Source of the DNA: Sternotherus odoratus
Taxonomy: Eukaryota; Chordata; Testudines; Kinosternidae
Reading direction: 5' to 3'
Length of the DNA: 64,000 bases
NCBI GenBank assembly: GCA_032164245.1
Contig: JAVMKO010000003.1
Coordinates: 66,224,390-66,288,389, forward strand
Position 1 is the first letter of the stretch; the number at the start of each line of letters is the position of its first letter. The notes under the pieces are model-generated. The model saw only the letters and a list, made by a program, of their open reading frames with translations. It was not told where the DNA came from and did not search any database. Below are positions 58,766 through 64,000 of the stretch, one piece after another. A program made the translations under genes and the position numbers.

Positions 58766-58808
58766 AGGATCTTTCAGAAAAGGGGAAATGGGCAAAGCAG
58801 GTCAGTGT
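58766..58808 (+). promoter_or_regulatory. FOXO3: short 3' UTR segment and splice donor after the stop codon
   Basis: After TGA the sequence gatctttcagaaaagggg, gcaaagcag is followed by gtcagt at 58801. Mammalian FOXO3 transcripts keep the same ggcaaagcag and then join a separate 3' UTR exon, so 58800 is taken as the exon end. The stop is 35 nt before the junction, short of the roughly 50-nt distance that triggers nonsense-mediated decay. The donor is inferred from sequence and memory of the mammalian transcript. Confidence 0.7.
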
Positions 58809-59670
58809 CCTGTAGACATGGTAAAAATATTTGGTTTGTTGTTTTTTATTGGTGTTCACCCTGAATTGTTAATAGTTTGTGTGCATTAATGATATTAAGG
58901 TGGTCTGTGGTGAGCTTGATATATTGTGATACATGTGATATGAACAAACTTGGGAGGTGTTGAGGGAGAGGTGGGGAACCTAAAGGTTGTAAAGATTTCA
59001 AGTTCAAAGTTCAGGGCTAACCACCAGGCCCCCATTACGCAGTTTCTTCTCAGCTGCAACACTGTCACTGACAGAGACCGTGTCAGAAGCTACCGGCTTT
59101 TTTGATTTAGTTTTTAGAAATGTTAACTACTAATTAAGCCAAACTTTTTAGTTACAAAAAATTATGAAAAACCAATTCACGGTAAAAGCTGTGTGGTTTT
59201 AGGAATCGTGGAACTCAGAAATGACTTGTTTTTATATCATAACAGACTGAACCTTCACCACAGTATTCAGGCAAAGAACCGAATAACGGGGGATACGCAG
59301 GGATGGTGGGTGGCCCCATGGTGTATGGGGCAGCTGTACAGCATGGGATAGGAGAGATTGCACGTGTGGATCTACTCAGTGCATGGATCTGGTGGGGTAA
59401 AGTGCACAGCAGATTGGGACTTAGAGCTGTATTTTTGCTATGGTGCCGTGATTTTAAGGAAATCACATATTTTTAGGAACCAGGGCCCAGGAAACAGCCT
59501 TTTGAAATGTGTAAAATATATAAGGGGTAATCATGACCACAGGAGGCCACCTTGTTTCATTTTAGGGCCCAATCCTGTAATGTGTCCTATATATGGCTCC
59601 TAGTAACTTCATTGGGAGTTTCACCCACATAACACCAGCAGATTTGGGCTGTAATATAGTCTTGGCTAAG
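58801..59670. other. FOXO3: downstream FOXO3 intron, plain
   Basis: No repeat or exon recognised. If the donor at 58801 is not used, this would be 3' UTR. Confidence 0.6.
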
Positions 59671-59678
59671 CACTAGCC

Positions 59679-60243
59679 CAGGTGTGGGCAAACCTTTTGG
59701 CCCGAGAGCCACATCGAGGTTAAAAATTGTATGGAAGGTAGGGTAGGGAAGCCTGGCCCTGACCCCCATCTGACCCCCTCCACTTTCCACCCCCCTCAGA
59801 ACTTCAACCCATCCAACCTCCCCTGCTCCCTGTCCCATGACCGCCCCCTCCCAAAACCTTTCCGCCCCTAACCCCCCCCCCCAGGACCGCACCTGCCCAT
59901 CTAAGCCCCCCCTGCTCCTTGTCCCCTGACTGCTCCAAACCCCTATCCACACCCCCGACCCCTGCCCCTTATCCAAGGCCCCAGCTACGCCCTACCCCTC
60001 TTACCACACCACTCAGATCCAGCAGGAGCTCACAGCCCCGCCCCCTTACCACGCCGCTCAGAGCGGCAGGGGCTTAGGCCCCACTGGAGCCACCCCAGCT
60101 GCTGCAGTGCTGCCCGACTGTCACGGCGGCACTGGGTCTGTGGGAGTTGGGGGACACCAGGGGAGGGGCCGGAGCAGCCTCCCCTGCCGGGAGCTCAGGG
60201 GCCAGGCAGGACAGGTCCGCAGGCCGTAGTTTGCCCACCCCTG
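59679..60243. mobile_element. 565-bp hAT element
   Basis: Termini caggtgtgggcaaacctttt and agtttgcccacccctg are flanked by cactagcc (59671-59678) and cgttagcc (60244-60251), 6 of 8. The interior is C-rich with cctgccccttatccaagg-like repetition. Same family as 2612 and 8314. Confidence 0.86.
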
Positions 60244-60251
60244 CGTTAGCC

Positions 60252-63200
60252 TGTTCCCATCTTTTTGAACTTACTACAGTTTCATGGGGTTTCTCCCTAT
60301 TTCTTTTCCTTAATAGTGGGAATTACCAAGCTTGCCGCTGATATCAGTGTGCTCCTCTTTGTTTCTGCAGATCATTTGGGTTTTCACCTGCATCCATACA
60401 TCCATCTTCTTATACACACACGTTCACACTCTCCTTTTATAGATTCCTTCTGAAGTGTCATTTGTCGCCAATGTTTGTTTATGAGTGATGGGGAGTCAAT
60501 TTCAAAATACAGGAGTACAACAGGTTAATTATAAATTAGAGTGCAGAAATTCCATTAACTTCAGAATAATGTATAGAATACTCCAACTGCAAGGCTAACC
60601 GGGGCATTCAGTTTGCAATATGCTAGAAACTCTTTTCTTTTTGTCTTTTAAGTTTAAATTGCATAACTTGCTGATGAGCAGCCCTCTCACCTTGCTACTT
60701 GAGGTATTCTGTAGTTAATGGAGATTTCTTTCTCTAATTCGCAGTTAGACTGGTAAGGAAAGGCTTTGAAGCCGGGGAACAGCAGTGGTGAGTGATGCGT
60801 CCAGCTGCATGTTTTGAGTGTTGTAGACAATATATATTGATTTGTTATCTGAAAAAGAGAGAAGGACTGTGCCATGTACAAAATTCCTTCATTTAGTCTT
60901 CAGAGGCCACTTTTGTAGATGTGATAGTTGGCTGCCCCCATCCTTTATCTTTTCTACAAGAAAAAAGCTTCACTGATTTCTTTGCAATACAAACCAAACG
61001 CTTTCCAAATGTCAGACTGATGAAGTGCACGGCCAGGAGATGGTCTTTGGAGGGAATGAGCAGTAGAATCTTAATCTCACCCTGCTGATCATGCCATAGG
61101 ATAGCACCTTGACAAGGCCGTGCATGCTGTGTGGGTATTTACTGACATTCAGAAGACTCAGACTCTCTTTCAGTTTAATCTTTTAATCATTTTTTAAAAG
61201 AATGCTTTCCCTCCGTCAGAATCTAGAACCCTCATCCATGAACTATTAACAAAAACTCCCCAAACTCCATACTTGAGAGATCTGGATTCCCCCCCCCCCC
61301 CCATTTTTATTTGTTCATTTCTTTTCCTTCTTAGTGCATATATAGTTTATGGAGTTAGAAATCCCAAATGTTCATGTGATGTATAAAAACAACGCAGGAG
61401 TGTTATCACAGTAAAATGTCCAAGGTCACCGTTTGCCAACAGGTCTCGCAAAAAGAAATGCCCTTGACAATATTGGTTGACACCATGTTTTAGTAGCATC
61501 GCTATACCGCTTACGTGGAGCCTTGGCTGGGCAACATTGCAGATATTCCTGTGCAGAACACTTATTGTAAAGTTCTCTTAGCTGCCTCATAAAAGATTGG
61601 CCTTTGTCATTCATGGAGAGAATAGATGCCGTGATCTTTCCCAGGCTGAATACTCAGAATAAAGAAACTGGTACTTGTGTGTGAAAGGACTTTCTTTACA
61701 AAGGATAGACTTGTTAACTATATAAACTCTGGTGGAGTACTGGTCACTTTTCTGGACCTGGTGCTATTGGTTCATTTGGGACCAGGTGCAAGGGTAGATG
61801 TAGTTTTTTGTCTAAACTTACTGATTATGAATAGTTCCTGGTCTATTAAATAATCCCATTTGAGAATTTGCCTCCATATGAGTCTCTTATTTTGGTGAAA
61901 GTGTCTCACATAAAATATTATACAGTAATTCTGCATTGCTTTTTCAATTATTTGTCTGCTTCAGCATAGTTATAAGGAGCTTGAATTAAATGCTACTCTA
62001 AGCAATTTTCCTGATCTCAGTAAAGAATCTTTATAAGATTAAATCTTAAGAAACTACTTTTCAGCAGAATGTTTCAGCCGTTGCAAACATGAAATCTGCT
62101 CCATGAAAAGGGCTGAGTGGGATTTTCAAACCAAAATGTATCATTTTCAACAGGTTATCAACATACATAGAATACTAAGTACTACATTTTCCATAAACCA
62201 GCAAAATCTCTCGGGAGTCAGTTTTTTGGAAACAACAAATATAGAGTTGTTTTGTTTATGCTTAGAATCTATTTTCCACGTGGGATTTATTTTTATTTTT
62301 TAACCCAAAGACTTTCTTTATAGGGCCAATACAAATGTGCAAAGAATCCAATCTTATTAATTTAGTTTATGTAGAAATTTCTGAGAGAAAATACTCCCTA
62401 CTTTTGTTACTCTGACTATGTGCCTCTGATGGTAATTGGGACCAGCATTTCAGAGGGACCTGATTGGGGCTTGATATAACGGCGGTTGGTTTTAACCTAA
62501 AAGAAGGAAAGGGAGAGAATCAGTAAAATTTCTCCTTCTTCATTCGCTGTTCAGAAAGTTGAGGCCCGTGTTCCTTTTTAGCTCCATTTCTTTTGTCCCC
62601 CTTCCAAAAGTATTGAATGTGCCCCCCAACACCCTCAATAATTGGGACATTTTTTCAGTCACTATTTCCTACCTCTCTTTAGAGTACTTTTGATTGTTAA
62701 TGTCTCTTCTTAACACCTGCTCTTCTTTGTTTTGTGGTTGTTCTCACCCCTGAACACTCAGGAAGCAGTACTGACCAAAGGCTAGCCTTAAACATACTTT
62801 GAAAGAATAGTTTGGAATTTGGTATCAGAATGTCACAGGCTGGTGATCAGCATCTTGTGAAGAGAGATTTTAAATTTCTATTTCATTGGATTCCTCTAGG
62901 TTCCATAATATAGTTGCAGGGGGATTGAGTTGACTTGTTCAAAAATTGAAAGCAAAAATACCTCAAAAATTGGCTAGAGACGTTCCTTTTTCTTTCATGC
63001 ATCACTGAAAATGATGCAATCCTAGGTCATAGAGTCCTGGCAAGGTCAGCTAACTATAGTTGTCGATTACCCAAATTACAAAGGGTAACGCATAGTGTTA
63101 CATCACTGGAAACAACAATTATCTCTACAGTATAGCAAATGAGATAAATTTTGGGGCTACTTGTTGATTTGTTATATCTGTATTCACCAAATAAGCCTCT

Positions 63201-63909
63201 CTGGGTGAAATTCACTCCTTTGACCACAAAAGGCTCTGTGGATCACTCAAGGCCCACTGAAACTCATGTTTAAAGCTTAAGCAGTGCATGAAGCCTCTCC
63301 CCTTGGATAAAGTTCAACCTTTGAATTGGAGAGGTTTGCCCAGAGAATTTTCCACAGAGAAGATGGTTTTGTCTTTGCAGAAAATAAGTTTGCTGCTGCT
63401 GCTGCCATTGAAATTAAGAAAGCAGAGGTTGAGCACCTCTTGCCTAAGGAGTCTGACAGTCTCAGGGTCATACATGTTCCCTTTTCTGAAGTAATTGCCA
63501 TCATGGGGATTACCATGCTGTCCAGAAAGAAGGCACCCTCAAATAAGCTTGTATCTTAAGTGTGGGGTCAGCAGGCAGTGATTATCTAGGTTTATATAGA
63601 TGGAGATAGGATAGAGATTGCTTTCAAAATCTAAAGGATTTTGAAGCTACCAGAGGACTAAGGGATTTCTGTGAGGCCCTTGGATGGCAGGTAGGACTCA
63701 GAGAAGTGGCACAAGGACCCCACAGAATTGCTGAAGGAACTTGATGGATATTTGTATATCTTGCCCCTATTGGGACTGGGCCTTGTCTAGTTTGTGGCCA
63801 GACTAGAAAGCAATTTGATGGGGTTGAAAAAATGCTAGCTACTTTACAGTTCACTCACTTTCTGATCTAAATTATATTCAGGTCTGAGTTTGAATCAACA
63901 ATATCCTGA
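60252..63909. other. downstream intron, nothing recognised
   Basis: AT-rich sequence without recognisable transposon, exon or RNA gene. A C run lies at 61290-61303. I looked for the mammalian-type FOXO3 3' UTR exon start and did not see it. Confidence 0.55.
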
Positions 63910-64000
63910 TATTGATTATTATTTATCATTTTACAATGCCCAAAGATGTGGTAGGCACCTCCCAACATTGACAGAAGACATGATCCCTGCCTTGGGGATC
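63910..64000 (-). mobile_element. SINE-like repeat tail (family B), cut by the window edge
   Basis: attattatttatcatttta, caatgcccaaagatgtgg and gatccctgccttgggg are the reverse complement of the repeat seen at 37285. It runs off the right end. Confidence 0.5.

Noticed and set aside
1..64000. CRISPR array, operon, tRNA or rRNA genes
   Set aside because: No regularly spaced repeat-spacer structure, no bacterial gene organisation and no cloverleaf or rRNA segments were seen; the window is vertebrate intronic sequence.
1..64000. Endogenous retrovirus
   Set aside because: No paired LTRs, primer-binding site or gag/pol/env remnants were recognised; the only reverse transcriptase is of CR1 type. 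The C/T-rich block at 27010-29070 could hide LTR material but shows no viral gene.

Overview
The window looks like vertebrate genomic DNA, most likely from a turtle. One protein-coding exon is recognisable: the large second coding exon of FOXO3 on the + strand (57359-58765, spliced at both ends). About 57 kb upstream and 5 kb downstream read as FOXO3 intron. The turtle call is an inference from the repeat families I recognise (CR1 LINEs with the sauropsid 3' end, many hAT-type non-autonomous elements with exact 8-bp target duplications, Penelope-like elements, one MIR). No alignment was run, and a crocodilian or other sauropsid cannot be excluded from sequence alone.

Layout. 1-2.6 kb: intron with a small inverted-arm Penelope-like insertion (366-571). 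2.6-6.9 kb: a hAT element split by a second, autonomous-type hAT that carries a decayed BED-finger transposase on the minus strand. 8.3-11.7 kb: four more DNA elements, including a TA-flanked element filled with GC-rich palindromic minisatellite (8771-9917). 12.5-13.6 kb: CR1 scrap, hAT, 123-bp MITE and MIR side by side. 13.6-27 kb: mostly plain intron. 27-30.8 kb: minus-strand CR1 with reverse transcriptase, then a decayed Penelope-like element with a GIY-YIG endonuclease relic. 33.5-42.4 kb: TA-flanked element, CR1 scraps, MITEs and a composite inverted-arm Penelope-like element. 44.0-45.1 kb: a hAT element containing three tandem arrays (43, 60 and 34 bp periods). 45-57 kb: further MITEs, a palindromic Penelope-like copy, CR1, a local inverted duplication and a MITE about 250 bp before the exon.

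Function. Only FOXO3 is likely to be under selection here. Its exon encodes the second half of the forkhead domain, the nuclear localisation signal, two AKT phosphorylation sites, the nuclear export signal and the C-terminal transactivation segment, ending with the gene's stop codon. A splice donor follows 35 nt after the stop, so the bulk of the 3' UTR should lie in a further exon that I do not see before 64000. All transposon genes in the window are broken.

The most unusual material is the set of Penelope-like insertions. They share a 3' terminus, are often arranged as head-to-head inverted arms between intact target duplications, and carry hammerhead-ribozyme-like cores.
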